A stretch of DNA of 42,245 nucleotides, taken from positions 1 through 42,245 of the forward strand of contig JBGZBY010000030.1 of assembly GCA_041844915.1 (NCBI GenBank), given 5' to 3'. The notes below the pieces were generated by a model. That model was not told the DNA's origin, made no database searches, and was given only the letters and a program-made list of their open reading frames with translations. How positions within the stretch are numbered: the stretch's first letter is position 1; the number at the start of each line of letters is the position of its first letter. The position numbers were made by a program, and so were the translations under genes. Shown one piece after another: positions 16,027 through 23,818 of the stretch. The stretch comes from W11650 sp041844915 (lineage in GTDB: Bacteria; Bacillota; Clostridia; Lachnospirales; Vallitaleaceae).

Positions 16027-16049
16027 TGTCGGCGCGTCAGCGCCTGACA
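16027..16049 (-). other. Hairpin downstream of rpsH
   Basis: TGTC-GGCGC pairs with GCGCC-TGACA (one bulged base, 4-nt loop) about 40 nt past the rpsH stop. With no T-run it is unlikely to terminate fully. It is the strongest structure in the 213-nt rpsH-rplF gap. Confidence 0.45.
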
Positions 16050-16090
16050 GCCGCTGCTTTCAAATGCCGAAACGCTGCGCCTTGCGCGTC

Positions 16091-16492
16091 CTACCAGATA
16101 AATGCCAGCACTTCGCCGCCGACGTTTTGCTTGCGTGCTTCCTTATCGGTGATCACGCCTTTATTGGTAGAGATGATTGCCGTTCCCAGTCCGCCCAATA
16201 CTCTGGGGAGCTGATCCTTGCTGGCATAAACCCGAAGGCCCGGCTTGGAGATTTTTTTCAGTCCGGAAATTACCTTTTCATTTTTGTTTACGCCGTATTT
16301 TAATGCGATTTGGATTTCCGGAAATTTTCCATCCTCCAAAACCTTATATCCCTTAATATATCCTTCCTTTTCCAGAATATCGGCGATAGCCAACTTCATC
16401 TTGGACGAAGGAACCTTTACATAATCATGCTTTGCAATATTCGCGTTGCGGATCCTTGTAAGCATATCCGCGATCGGATCTGTCATCGTCAT
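16091..16492 (-). CDS. rpsH: 30S ribosomal protein S8
   Basis: S8, a primary 16S rRNA binder; 133 residues. TDPIADMLTRIRNANIAKHD and GLRVYASKDQLPRVLGGLG are diagnostic. The ATG at 16490-16492 is 8 nt from GGAGG; an ATG two codons later is possible. In E. coli S8 is the feedback repressor of the spc operon, which makes the odd gap after it noteworthy. Confidence 0.97.
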   Translation of the reverse strand: MTMTDPIADMLTRIRNANIAKHDYVKVPSSKMKLAIADILEKEGYIKGYKVLEDGKFPEIQIALKYGVNKNEKVISGLKKISKPGLRVYASKDQLPRVLGGLGTAIISTNKGVITDKEARKQNVGGEVLAFIW

Positions 16493-16513
16493 CGTCTATT
16501 CCTCCTCTCTTTC

Positions 16514-16699
16514 TTACCAGCTGGCCTTTTTCACGCCCGGAATCTGTCCCTTATATGCCAATTCTCTAAAGCATACTCTGCAAATTCCAAATTTTCTCAA
16601 TACTGCATGTGGTCTTCCGCAGATCTTGCAGCGGGTATACCCTTGAGTAGAAAATCTGGGTTCGCGTTGCTGTTTAACAATCATTGATTTTTTAGCCAT
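16514..16699 (-). CDS. rpsN: 30S ribosomal protein S14, type Z
   Basis: The short zinc-binding S14, 61 residues, with Cys24, Cys27, Cys40 and Cys43 in CKICGRPHAV and FGICRVCFRELA. The ending GQIPGVKKASW is standard. Lies between rplE and rpsH. Confidence 0.98.
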   Translation of the reverse strand: MAKKSMIVKQQREPRFSTQGYTRCKICGRPHAVLRKFGICRVCFRELAYKGQIPGVKKASW

Positions 16700-16708
16700 A
16701 GCTTCCTC

Positions 16709-17248
16709 CTATTTTCTAAATGGCATTCCAAATTGCGCCAACAATTCACGGCCCTCTTCATCGCTTTGAGCGGTAGTAACGATAATCACATCCATGCCGC
16801 GTACCTTATCTACCTTATCATACTGAATTTCCGGAAAAATGATCTGCTCTTTGATTCCCAGCGCATAGTTGCCGCGTCCGTCGAAAGAATCCGGATTGAC
16901 GCCACGAAAATCTCTGACACGAGGTAATGCTATCGAAATCAAACGATCTAAGAATTCATACATCTTGTCGCCGCGCAGAGTAACCTTGCAGCCGATGCTC
17001 ATGCCTTCTCTTAACTTAAAGGCTGCGATGGATTTTTTCGCCTTGGTGATGAGCGGCTTTTGACCGGCAATCAGTCCAAGCTCTGCCGCTGCGTTTTCAA
17101 GCGCCTTGGCATTTTCTCTGGCATCGCTGACGCCCATATTGATTACGATTTTTTCAAGCTTCGGAACCTGCATTACGCTTTTATAGTTGAATTTCTTCTT
17201 TAATTCACCAACAATTTGCTCTTGGTATTTTACCTTAAAACGACTCAA
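16709..17248 (-). CDS. rplE: 50S ribosomal protein L5
   Basis: L5, which binds 5S rRNA and contacts the P-site tRNA; 179 residues. Motifs VMQVPKLEKIVINMGV, PLITKAKKSIAAFKLREGM and IIFPEIQYDKVDKVRGMDV are all present. Five nt separate it from rplX. Confidence 0.98.
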   Translation of the reverse strand: MSRFKVKYQEQIVGELKKKFNYKSVMQVPKLEKIVINMGVSDARENAKALENAAAELGLIAGQKPLITKAKKSIAAFKLREGMSIGCKVTLRGDKMYEFLDRLISIALPRVRDFRGVNPDSFDGRGNYALGIKEQIIFPEIQYDKVDKVRGMDVIIVTTAQSDEEGRELLAQFGMPFRK

Positions 17249-17253
17249 TGCTC

Positions 17254-17598
17254 TTACCTCCTCTTTTCGTCGATCACATCGCCGGTTGACTTGGCAACAC
17301 GATATCTGACGTTTTTCATCTTGCCGTCTACTTCCTCGGCAACTACTTTGATGCCCAGCCTAGTCGGCTTGCCTTGGTGCAGATACATAACATTGGATAC
17401 ATCAATGAAGGCTTCCTGATGAACAATGCCGCCTTGACGGTTGCCTGCGTTCGGCTTGGTATGCTTGGTAGCCTTGGCAACGCCTTCTACCAATACTTTG
17501 CGGTTTTTATGATCGACCTTCAGCACCTTGCCTTCTTTTCCCAGATCCTTGCCGGCAATGACTCTAACTTTATCATTTACTTTTATCTTCATTTTCAT
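17254..17598 (-). CDS. rplX: 50S ribosomal protein L24
   Basis: L24, an early assembly protein with a KOW domain; about 114 residues. KVRVIAGKDLGKEGKVLKVD is the KOW stretch and the NRQGGIVHQEAFIDVSNVM segment follows. Three in-frame ATGs lie close together; 17596-17598 is favoured because it stands 8 nt from GGAGG, whereas the first is only 2 nt away. Confidence 0.95.
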   Translation of the reverse strand: MKMKIKVNDKVRVIAGKDLGKEGKVLKVDHKNRKVLVEGVAKATKHTKPNAGNRQGGIVHQEAFIDVSNVMYLHQGKPTRLGIKVVAEEVDGKMKNVRYRVAKSTGDVIDEKRR

Positions 17599-17610
17599 GC
17601 TCATATCCTC

Positions 17611-17979
17611 CTAAAGAACTTCCGGAGCAAGAGATAAAATCTTCATGTAGTTCTTTTCTCTAAGCTCTCTGGCAACCGGTCCGAAAATACGGGTTCCCTT
17701 TGGAGTACCGTCTTCTCTTAAGATAACCGCTGCATTTTGATCAAAACGGATATAAGAACCGTTGCTTCTTCTGGTTTGGTTTGTGGTACGCACAACGACC
17801 GCCTTCACCACATCTCCTTTTTTTACAACGCCGCCTGGTGTTGCGCTTTTAACAGTCGCAATGATGACATCTCCAATCCTTGCGTATCTTCTGGTAGATC
17901 CACCCATGACGCGAATGCAAAGTAGCTCTTTGGCGCCGGTATTGTCTGCCACCTTTAATCTTGATTCTTGTTGAATCAT
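17611..17979 (-). CDS. rplN: 50S ribosomal protein L14
   Basis: L14, at the subunit interface; 122 residues. MIQQESRLKVADNTGAKELL and the closing FGPVARELREKNYMKILSLA are near-invariant in bacteria. Its stop overlaps the ribosome site of rplX. Confidence 0.98.
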   Translation of the reverse strand: MIQQESRLKVADNTGAKELLCIRVMGGSTRRYARIGDVIIATVKSATPGGVVKKGDVVKAVVVRTTNQTRRSNGSYIRFDQNAAVILREDGTPKGTRIFGPVARELREKNYMKILSLAPEVL

Positions 17980-18002
17980 TTTCGGTACCTCCTATTTCGC
18001 AT

Positions 18003-18263
18003 CTATTTTGCTTTCTCGATAATTTCTACTAATCTCCAGCGCTTGTCCTTGGACAGCGGTCTGGTTTCCATGACGCGCACGCGATCGCCGATTCTGCATT
18101 CATTGTTTTCATCATGCGCCTTCAGCTTTTTGGTCTGCTTTACAACCTTGCCGTACAACGGATGCTTTACATTGGTTTCAACCTTTACAGTGATGGTCTT
18201 ATCCATTTTGTCACTCGAAACGATACCGACTCGAGTTTTTCTCATATTTCTTTCTTCTGCCAT
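18003..18263 (-). CDS. rpsQ: 30S ribosomal protein S17
   Basis: S17, an early 16S rRNA binder with an OB fold; 86 residues. MRKTRVGIVSSDKMDKTITV and RIGDRVRVMETRPLSKDKRW are typical. The start at 18261-18263 (MAEERN) follows GGAGG at good spacing. Confidence 0.97.
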   Translation of the reverse strand: MAEERNMRKTRVGIVSSDKMDKTITVKVETNVKHPLYGKVVKQTKKLKAHDENNECRIGDRVRVMETRPLSKDKRWRLVEIIEKAK

Positions 18264-18281
18264 GATCTAATCCTCCTTCGG

Positions 18282-18488
18282 CTATGCCTTGTTTCTTTGA
18301 GCGGTTAGAACCGTTTGGATTCTGGCAATATTTTTGCGAACCTCTTTGATACGACCGGTGTTGCTCAGCTGATTCGTCGCATTTTGAAATCTGAGATTAA
18401 ACAATTCTTTCTTTGCGCTCACAAGATCTTCATTTAGTTCCGTTACGGACTTGTTTTGTAATTCTTCCATGTATTTTGATGATTTCAT
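18282..18488 (-). CDS. rpmC: 50S ribosomal protein L29
   Basis: L29, at the tunnel exit and part of the binding platform for nascent-chain factors; 68 residues from ATG 18486-18488 (MKSSKYMEELQNKS). A GTG three codons upstream is open but lies within the ribosome site. LFNLRFQNATNQLSNTGRI is the family signature. Starts 1 nt after the rplP stop. Confidence 0.95.
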   Translation of the reverse strand: MKSSKYMEELQNKSVTELNEDLVSAKKELFNLRFQNATNQLSNTGRIKEVRKNIARIQTVLTAQRNKA

Positions 18489-18489
18489 T

Positions 18490-18915
18490 CTACTCACCGC
18501 CTTCTAAATCAGCTTTCGACACTACCTTGCACTTGATCGGCAACTTATGTGTCGCAAGTCTTAACGCTTCTTTTGCAACGGCTTCACTGACACCGCTAAT
18601 CTCAAACATGACGCGGTCAGGCCGAACAACTGCTACATAGTACTCCACCGAACCTTTACCTTTACCCATACGAGTTTCGGCAGGCGTTGCCGTAATTGGC
18701 TTATCCGGGAAAATCTTAATCCATAATTTTCCGCCGCGGCGCATGTGACGAGTCGCAGCAACACGGGCGGCTTCGATTTGATTGGCCTTGATCCAGCCCG
18801 GCTCTAAAGCGACAATTCCGTACTCTCCATAACTGATTTTATTTCCGCGAGTCGCTCTTCCGCGCATCTTCATGCGGAATTGCTTACGATATTTTGTTCT
18901 CTTTGGCATTAACAT
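18490..18915 (-). CDS. rplP: 50S ribosomal protein L16
   Basis: L16, near the peptidyl transferase centre and A site; 141 residues. MLMPKRTKYRKQFRMKMRG is the usual Gram-positive start and matches the spacing from GGGAG. It begins immediately after the rpsC stop (TAA-ATG). Confidence 0.97.
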   Translation of the reverse strand: MLMPKRTKYRKQFRMKMRGRATRGNKISYGEYGIVALEPGWIKANQIEAARVAATRHMRRGGKLWIKIFPDKPITATPAETRMGKGKGSVEYYVAVVRPDRVMFEISGVSEAVAKEALRLATHKLPIKCKVVSKADLEGGE

Positions 18916-19578
18916 TTATTTTTCGCTCCCTTCGCTTGGCGCCTTTACCTTCTCAGGAAGAATCTCGCCCTTATAAATCCAAACCTTGACTCCAATTTTG
19001 CCATAAGTTGTATTTGCTTCTGCAAAGCCATAATCAATGTCTGCTCTTAATGTTTGCAGCGGAATAGTTCCTTCCGAATAGCTTTCGCCGCGGGCAATTT
19101 CCGCGCCGCCCAGACGACCGGAGCAGGTAACTTTAATTCCCTTGGCGCCGGATTTCATGGTTCTGCCGATAACCTGCTTCATTGCACGGCGGAAGGAAAT
19201 ACGGCTTTCCAGCTGCGCCGCTACGCTTTCAGCGGTCAGGGTTGCATTTAGTTCCGGTCTTTTGATCTCGATTACATTGATCATTACCTGCGAATCGGTC
19301 CGCTTTTCCAAGTCGCTCTTTAATTTCTCAATGGATTCTCCGCCTTTGCCGATGATAATGCCCGGTTTTGCGGTATATATGTTAAAACGAACTCTTTTCG
19401 ACGCTCTTTCAATTTCGATGTTTGAAATTCCGGCGCTGTACAAACGCTGCTTTAAGTACTCTCTCAGCTTATAGTCTTCTACCAGATAATCGGCATATTC
19501 TTTTTCGGCATACCACTTAGAATCCCAATCCTTAATGATACCGACCCGTAAGCCATGAGGATTTACTTTTTGTCCCAT
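18916..19578 (-). CDS. rpsC: 30S ribosomal protein S3
   Basis: S3, lining the mRNA entry tunnel; 220 residues. MGQKVNPHGLRVGIIKDWDS, the KH-domain motif GIIIGKGGESIEKLK and the DIDYGFAEANTTYGKIGVKV segment are present. Eleven nt after rplV. Confidence 0.98.
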   Translation of the reverse strand: MGQKVNPHGLRVGIIKDWDSKWYAEKEYADYLVEDYKLREYLKQRLYSAGISNIEIERASKRVRFNIYTAKPGIIIGKGGESIEKLKSDLEKRTDSQVMINVIEIKRPELNATLTAESVAAQLESRISFRRAMKQVIGRTMKSGAKGIKVTCSGRLGGAEIARGESYSEGTIPLQTLRADIDYGFAEANTTYGKIGVKVWIYKGEILPEKVKAPSEGSEK

Positions 19579-19589
19579 GCTTAACCTCC

Positions 19590-19985
19590 TTATTTGTCTT
19601 TCATCTCATTCAATACAATCGTAATGTGACTTGTTTTCTTTTCAATCCGAAATGCTCTGCCTTGCGCTCTCGGCCGAATTCTTTTCATGATCGGTCCTTG
19701 ATTGGCGTATGCTTCTTCAATATAAAGACGATTTGCATCCATACCGTTATTGTTTTCCGCATTCGCGATCGCCGACCGGAGAAGCTTTCCAATAACCTCC
19801 GCGCCGTATCTGGAATTGTACGCTAAGATGCCGAGCGCCTGCCCGACCTTCTTGCCGCGAATTGCCTTTAACACAAAGTTAGCTTTCGTTGGAGAAACAC
19901 GAGCGAACGAAACTTTAGCCCTGGGTCTTGTATCCTTGACATTGTTTCTTTCTTTCTTAATCTGACTTCTATGTCCTTTAGCCAT
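19590..19985 (-). CDS. rplV: 50S ribosomal protein L22
   Basis: L22, whose long loop lines the exit tunnel and is a site of macrolide resistance mutations; 131 residues. RVSPTKANFVLKAIRGKKV and the loop MKRIRPRAQGRAFRIEKKTS are typical. It has an extra basic N-terminus of about 20 residues (MAKGHRSQIKKERNNVKDTR), also known from some Clostridia. Confidence 0.97.
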   Translation of the reverse strand: MAKGHRSQIKKERNNVKDTRPRAKVSFARVSPTKANFVLKAIRGKKVGQALGILAYNSRYGAEVIGKLLRSAIANAENNNGMDANRLYIEEAYANQGPIMKRIRPRAQGRAFRIEKKTSHITIVLNEMKDK

Positions 19986-20003
19986 TTAAACGATCCTCCT
20001 TCG

Positions 20004-20282
20004 CTATCTTTTGCCTTTTCTTTCTGATTTCACATGACCCTTGTAGGTTCTGGTCAAGGAGAATTCTCCCAGCTTATGACCTACCATGTCTTCACTGATA
20101 TATACCGGAATATGCTTACGGCCGTCATAAACCGCAATCGTCAGGCCAACCATTTCCGGAAAAATCGTGGAACGTCTGGACCATGTTTTAATTACCTGCT
20201 TGTTTCCGCTTGCCTTTGCCTCTTCGACTTTTTTCAATAAATGATCATCGGCAAAAGGTCCTTTTTTTAACGAACGTGCCAT
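20004..20282 (-). CDS. rpsS: 30S ribosomal protein S19
   Basis: S19 in the small-subunit head, paired with S13; 92 residues. MARSLKKGPFADDHLLKKVE and TWSRRSTIFPEMVGLTIAVY are near-invariant. Confidence 0.98.
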   Translation of the reverse strand: MARSLKKGPFADDHLLKKVEEAKASGNKQVIKTWSRRSTIFPEMVGLTIAVYDGRKHIPVYISEDMVGHKLGEFSLTRTYKGHVKSERKGKR

Positions 20283-20301
20283 TTACTTAAACCTCCTATG
20301 C

Positions 20302-21132
20302 CTATTTGTTCTTACTGCGTGGGTGAACGATATACTTCGTGGAATTCTTCTTCTTCTTTCTTGTCTTAAGGCCAAGAGCCGGTTTACCCCAAGGAGTTTT
20401 CGGATTCTTAAGACCGATCGGAGTGGTTCCCTCACCGCCGCCGTGCGGGTGATCATTCGGGTTCATAACCGAACCGCGGACTGTCGGGCGAATACCCATA
20501 TGTCTTTTGCGTCCCGCTTTACCTACATTGACAAGCTCATGCTCCGTATTGCCCACCTGACCAATGGTCGCGCGGCACAGGATCGGCAGCATTCTCATCT
20601 CGCCGGAGGGCAGACGAAGGGTCGCAAACTTGCCTTCCTTTGCCATCAGCTGAGCAACCATTCCCGCAGAACGAACCAGCTGTCCGCCCTTGCCCGGCTT
20701 CATCTCTACATTGTGGATGTTGGAGCCGACCGGAATATTGGCCATCGGCAATGCATTACCTACCTTTACTTCAGCATTTTCACCGCTCATCAGAACATCG
20801 CCGACCTTAAGGCCTACCGGAGCAAGGATATATCTCTTTTCTCCGTCCTGGTAGTTCAGCAAAGCGATAAATGCAGTCCGGTTCGGATCGTACTCGATCG
20901 CTGCAACTCTTGCCGGCATATTGTCTTTGTTTCTCTTAAAATCAATAATTCTATATTTAATCTTATGTCCGCCGCCACGATGTCTGACGGTGATTTTACC
21001 TTGATTATTTCTTCCAGAATTTTTCTTCAAGCTTACTACCAAAGATTTCTCCGGTTTCTTCTTGGTCAGCCCGTCATAGGACGCTACGGTCATATGTCTT
21101 CTGGAAGGAGTATATGGGCGATATGATTTCAT
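20302..21132 (-). CDS. rplB: 50S ribosomal protein L2
   Basis: L2, needed for subunit joining and peptidyl transfer; 276 residues. MKSYRPYTPSRRHMTVASYD, the GKITVRHRGGGHKIKYRIID stretch and the C-terminal MNPNDHPHGGGEGTTPIG, which carries the conserved histidine near the active centre, are all present. Confidence 0.98.
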   Translation of the reverse strand: MKSYRPYTPSRRHMTVASYDGLTKKKPEKSLVVSLKKNSGRNNQGKITVRHRGGGHKIKYRIIDFKRNKDNMPARVAAIEYDPNRTAFIALLNYQDGEKRYILAPVGLKVGDVLMSGENAEVKVGNALPMANIPVGSNIHNVEMKPGKGGQLVRSAGMVAQLMAKEGKFATLRLPSGEMRMLPILCRATIGQVGNTEHELVNVGKAGRKRHMGIRPTVRGSVMNPNDHPHGGGEGTTPIGLKNPKTPWGKPALGLKTRKKKKNSTKYIVHPRSKNK

Positions 21133-21164
21133 ATTAATGCTCCTTTCGTTTATCCTCTTTGAAT

Positions 21165-21464
21165 TTACATTCCGTCAAAGAATTCGATATCTTTGCTGTC
21201 TGCTGTTAAGCTAACGATTGCTTTCTTGGTCTTGGCAGTTCTGCCCTTCGTAACACCACGTCTTTTTTCTTTTCCGTCATAGTTCATGGTGTTTACTTTA
21301 TCTACCTTTGTTCCGGGGAACATCTTTTCAACCGCTTCTTTGATTTGGATCTTATTTGCTTCCGGATGAACGAAGAAAGTATATTTCTTTTCTGCCATCA
21401 TTTCCATTGATTTCTCGGTAACCACCGGACGAAGCAATACATCATAATATTGAACGTTTGCCAT
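21165..21464 (-). CDS. rplW: 50S ribosomal protein L23
   Basis: L23, the tunnel-exit docking site for trigger factor and SRP; 99 residues. YDVLLRPVVTEKSMEMMAEK and FPGTKVDKVNTMNYDGKEKR are typical. Its ATG overlaps the rplD stop by one base. Confidence 0.97.
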   Translation of the reverse strand: MANVQYYDVLLRPVVTEKSMEMMAEKKYTFFVHPEANKIQIKEAVEKMFPGTKVDKVNTMNYDGKEKRRGVTKGRTAKTKKAIVSLTADSKDIEFFDGM

Positions 21465-22084
21465 TACGCATACACCTCCTCAAGAGCCTTGACTGCGTCT
21501 TTGGTAATAACGCATTTTTCATACTTCAATAAATCGTAAACATTGATATTATTTACCGGAATCGTTCTGGTATCCGGCAGATTTCTAGCGGACAGCATCA
21601 CATTGTTGTCTACGCCTGCCAGCACAACCAGACCCTTCTTTACTTCCAGCGCGCCCAATACCGCAACCATGTTTTTGGTCTTGATCTCGGCAAATTCCAA
21701 TTTATCTAAAACGATCAGTCCGCCGTTTCTCAGCTTCTCCGACAGCGCTACCTTCAGCGCCAGTCTTCTCTCTTTTTTATTCAAACGCTTGGAATAATCT
21801 CTCGGCTTCGGAGCGAATACCACGCCGCCGCCCGTCCACTGCGGAGCACGAATCGAACCCTGTCTTGCCCGACCAGTTCCCTTTTGACGCCACGGTTTGA
21901 TACCACCGCCTCGTACCTCGCCTCTGGTCAGAGCCGATTGAGTTCCTTGACGGCTGTTTGCCAATTGGGTCACTACTGCGCGATAAATGACATGATCATT
22001 GGCCTCCAAGCCGAAAATGCTGTCATTTAATTCGATTTCCTCAACCTGCTTTCCTTGCATATTTAATACTGCTACTTTAGCCAT
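21464..22084 (-). CDS. rplD: 50S ribosomal protein L4
   Basis: L4, 206 residues, with a tunnel-lining loop (SALTRGEVRGGGIKPWRQKG and the following TGRARQGSIRAPQW). In gamma-proteobacteria L4 represses the S10 operon by binding its leader; whether that holds here is unknown, though the rpsJ leader of this cluster is structured. Confidence 0.97.
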   Translation of the reverse strand: MAKVAVLNMQGKQVEEIELNDSIFGLEANDHVIYRAVVTQLANSRQGTQSALTRGEVRGGGIKPWRQKGTGRARQGSIRAPQWTGGGVVFAPKPRDYSKRLNKKERRLALKVALSEKLRNGGLIVLDKLEFAEIKTKNMVAVLGALEVKKGLVVLAGVDNNVMLSARNLPDTRTIPVNNINVYDLLKYEKCVITKDAVKALEEVYA

Positions 22085-22102
22085 TTCTGTTCCTCCTTCC
22101 CA

Positions 22103-22732
22103 CTAAGCCTTCTTTACGGCATTTCTTACCGTAACGACTGTCTTCTTCGCTCCGGGAACTGCGCCTTTAATCAATAATAAGTTGTTTTCTGCATCTACCC
22201 GAACAACCTCTAAATTTTGTACGGTAACCTGCACCGCTCCCATATGACCCGGAAGCTTTTTCCCTTTAAATACTCTGCCGGGGAAGGACGCATTACCCAT
22301 CGAGCCTGCATAGCGATGATACTTAGAACCGTGCGACATAGGTCCGCGGTGCTGACCATGACGCTTGATTGCGCCCTGATAGCCCTTTCCTTTGGAACGA
22401 CCGGTCACATCCACATAATCTCCGGCAGCAAAGCTTTCTACCGTGACAATCTGACCGACCTGATAATTTTCCGCATCACTCAGACGGAATTCCTTCAAAA
22501 CCTTTTGCGCGGGCACATTTGCTTTTTCAAAATGTCCCTTTGCCGGCTTAGTCACATTCTTGGTCTTTTCCTCAAAACCAAGTTGAACTGCGCTGTATCC
22601 GTCATTTTCTACAGTTTTAACCTGCACCACCGGACAAGGGCCAGCCTGCAATACAGTAACCGGAACCACCGTTCCGTCCTCGGTAAAAATCTGCGTCATA
22701 CCGATTTTTTTCGCAATAATTGCTTTTTTCAT
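22103..22732 (-). CDS. rplC: 50S ribosomal protein L3
   Basis: L3, an early assembly protein reaching the peptidyl transferase centre; 209 residues. KKAIIAKKIGMTQIFTEDG and the GHMGAVQVTVQNLEVVRVD end are typical, with the internal loop HGQHRGPMSHGSKYHR. A 90-nt gap to rpsJ holds a small inverted repeat (AACGGA 22760-22765 with TCCGTT 22773-22778). Confidence 0.97.
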   Translation of the reverse strand: MKKAIIAKKIGMTQIFTEDGTVVPVTVLQAGPCPVVQVKTVENDGYSAVQLGFEEKTKNVTKPAKGHFEKANVPAQKVLKEFRLSDAENYQVGQIVTVESFAAGDYVDVTGRSKGKGYQGAIKRHGQHRGPMSHGSKYHRYAGSMGNASFPGRVFKGKKLPGHMGAVQVTVQNLEVVRVDAENNLLLIKGAVPGAKKTVVTVRNAVKKA

Positions 22733-22822
22733 TTTTTTCCTCCTGTTTTTCTACAGCGGAACGGAAATCTTATCCGTTCATACTAGACAAAGGATTGTCC
22801 CAAAGTCTATTTTGTGATCCGC

Positions 22823-23134
22823 TTATTTTGCATTAACTTTGATATCTACGCCAGCCGGTAATTCAAGCTTCATCAAAGCGTCTACCGTCTTGGCAGTGGG
22901 CATTAAAATGTCAATCAGGCGCTTGTGGGTTCTTCTCTCAAACTGCTCTCTGGAGTCCTTGTATTTGTGAACCGCCCGAAGAATGGTAACCACTTCCTTT
23001 TTGGTCGGCAGCGGAATCGGACCGCTTACCTTTGCTCCTGTTTTCTTTGCAGTGTCGATGATCTTGAGAGCCGATTGATCAATAAGCTCATGATCGTACG
23101 CCTTTAAACTGATTCTGATTTTTTCCTTAGCCAT
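22823..23134 (-). CDS. rpsJ: 30S ribosomal protein S10
   Basis: S10, also the transcription factor NusE; 103 residues from ATG 23132-23134 (MAKEKIRISLKAYDHELIDQ) after GGAGGCGG. The frame is open for 30 more codons upstream, but those lie in the structured leader and lack homology. The KTGAKVSGPIPLPTKKEVVT and REQFERRTHKRLIDI motifs are standard. First gene of the cluster; the str genes (rpsL, rpsG, fusA, tuf) are not next to it. Confidence 0.97.
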   Translation of the reverse strand: MAKEKIRISLKAYDHELIDQSALKIIDTAKKTGAKVSGPIPLPTKKEVVTILRAVHKYKDSREQFERRTHKRLIDILMPTAKTVDALMKLELPAGVDIKVNAK

Positions 23135-23173
23135 AAAAAAAGCCGCCTCCTTTTCGTACTGTTTTTCATTGGT

Positions 23174-23263
23174 ACGACAAGTGGTGACTGTACATCCTGC
23201 CGAGTGTTTCATCTCTGCAAACACCCTTAAACTCTATGTTTCCTTGTACAGTGATCTTGTCGT
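23174..23263 (-). promoter_or_regulatory. Long stem-loop in the rpsJ leader
   Basis: Two stacked stems, 8 bp (23174-23181 with 23256-23263) and 7 bp (23188-23194 with 23245-23251), are separated by a small internal loop and close a 50-nt apical region. It ends about 40 nt before rpsJ, between promoter and gene. Its position suggests feedback control of the S10 operon, but I do not recognise a named leader family. Confidence 0.6.
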
Positions 23264-23288
23264 CTGTTTCGTGAACTAGACTCGCTCT

Positions 23289-23323
23289 GCCGGAATACCC
23301 TGAAATGTTCAGCAACCTCCGGC
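23289..23323 (-). promoter_or_regulatory. First hairpin of the rpsJ leader
   Basis: An outer 6-bp stem GCCGGA/TCCGGC (23289-23294, 23318-23323) encloses an inner CTGAA/TTCAG stem with a 3-nt loop (23300-23312). It starts about 20 nt after the predicted start site. Confidence 0.55.
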
Positions 23324-23349
23324 TTCACAGCTCTTATCACAACTTTGAT

Positions 23350-23378
23350 ATTATATACCAGCATAGCCTAAAATACAA
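23350..23378 (-). promoter_or_regulatory. Promoter of the S10-spc cluster
   Basis: On the minus strand TTGTAT (23373-23378), a 17-nt spacer and a perfect TATAAT (23350-23355). An A-rich tract of ten bases lies just upstream of the -35 box, like an UP element, as expected for a strong ribosomal promoter. Predicted start near 23343, leader about 210 nt. Confidence 0.75.
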
Positions 23379-23770
23379 GTTTTTTTTTTAGTTTTTTCCC
23401 TCTGCTGTTTTTTTCTCTGTTTTGCACAAAAATATTCTATGATTTAAATGATCTTTAGTTTTTTTGCTTTCGCTTATCCTAATTTTCAATACTCCGATTT
23501 TGAGATACTTCTCTCTTTCAGCCTATCTCGCTTTTGACCCCATCCAGCTTTCTCTATCTTCCTCCGAACTTCCCTTTCTGCGGCTTTTCCTTCTATGGCT
23601 GTCCGCCTTCTCCAATTCGTCCTTGGCATTTCCCAGACAGCTCCCTTTGGGCACCGAGTCCATTTCCTTTTCAATTTCAAAAAAAGCCGATCTGCTTCCG
23701 CGCCCGCTTCGCGGTGCATTCAATCGGCAGCCTCGCGTCTTCCTTATCGGTATCCTCCCCCAAAAGGCAA
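23379..23770. other. Gene-free stretch between rpsJ promoter and DUF4914 terminator
   Basis: Open frames exist on both strands (for example plus 23464-23844) but none has a ribosome site or recognisable motif, and the long plus-strand one runs through a terminator hairpin. I see nothing else in it. Confidence 0.45.
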
Positions 23771-23807
23771 AACAGGAAACCCAGCATTTCTCTGTGGGTT
23801 CCCTGTT
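23771..23807 (-). terminator. Terminator of the DUF4914 gene
   Basis: A 13-bp stem with one mismatch (23771-23783 with 23795-23807) lies 11 nt past the stop and is followed on the minus strand by TTTTGCCTTTT. Confidence 0.8.
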
Positions 23808-23818
23808 ATCACACTATC

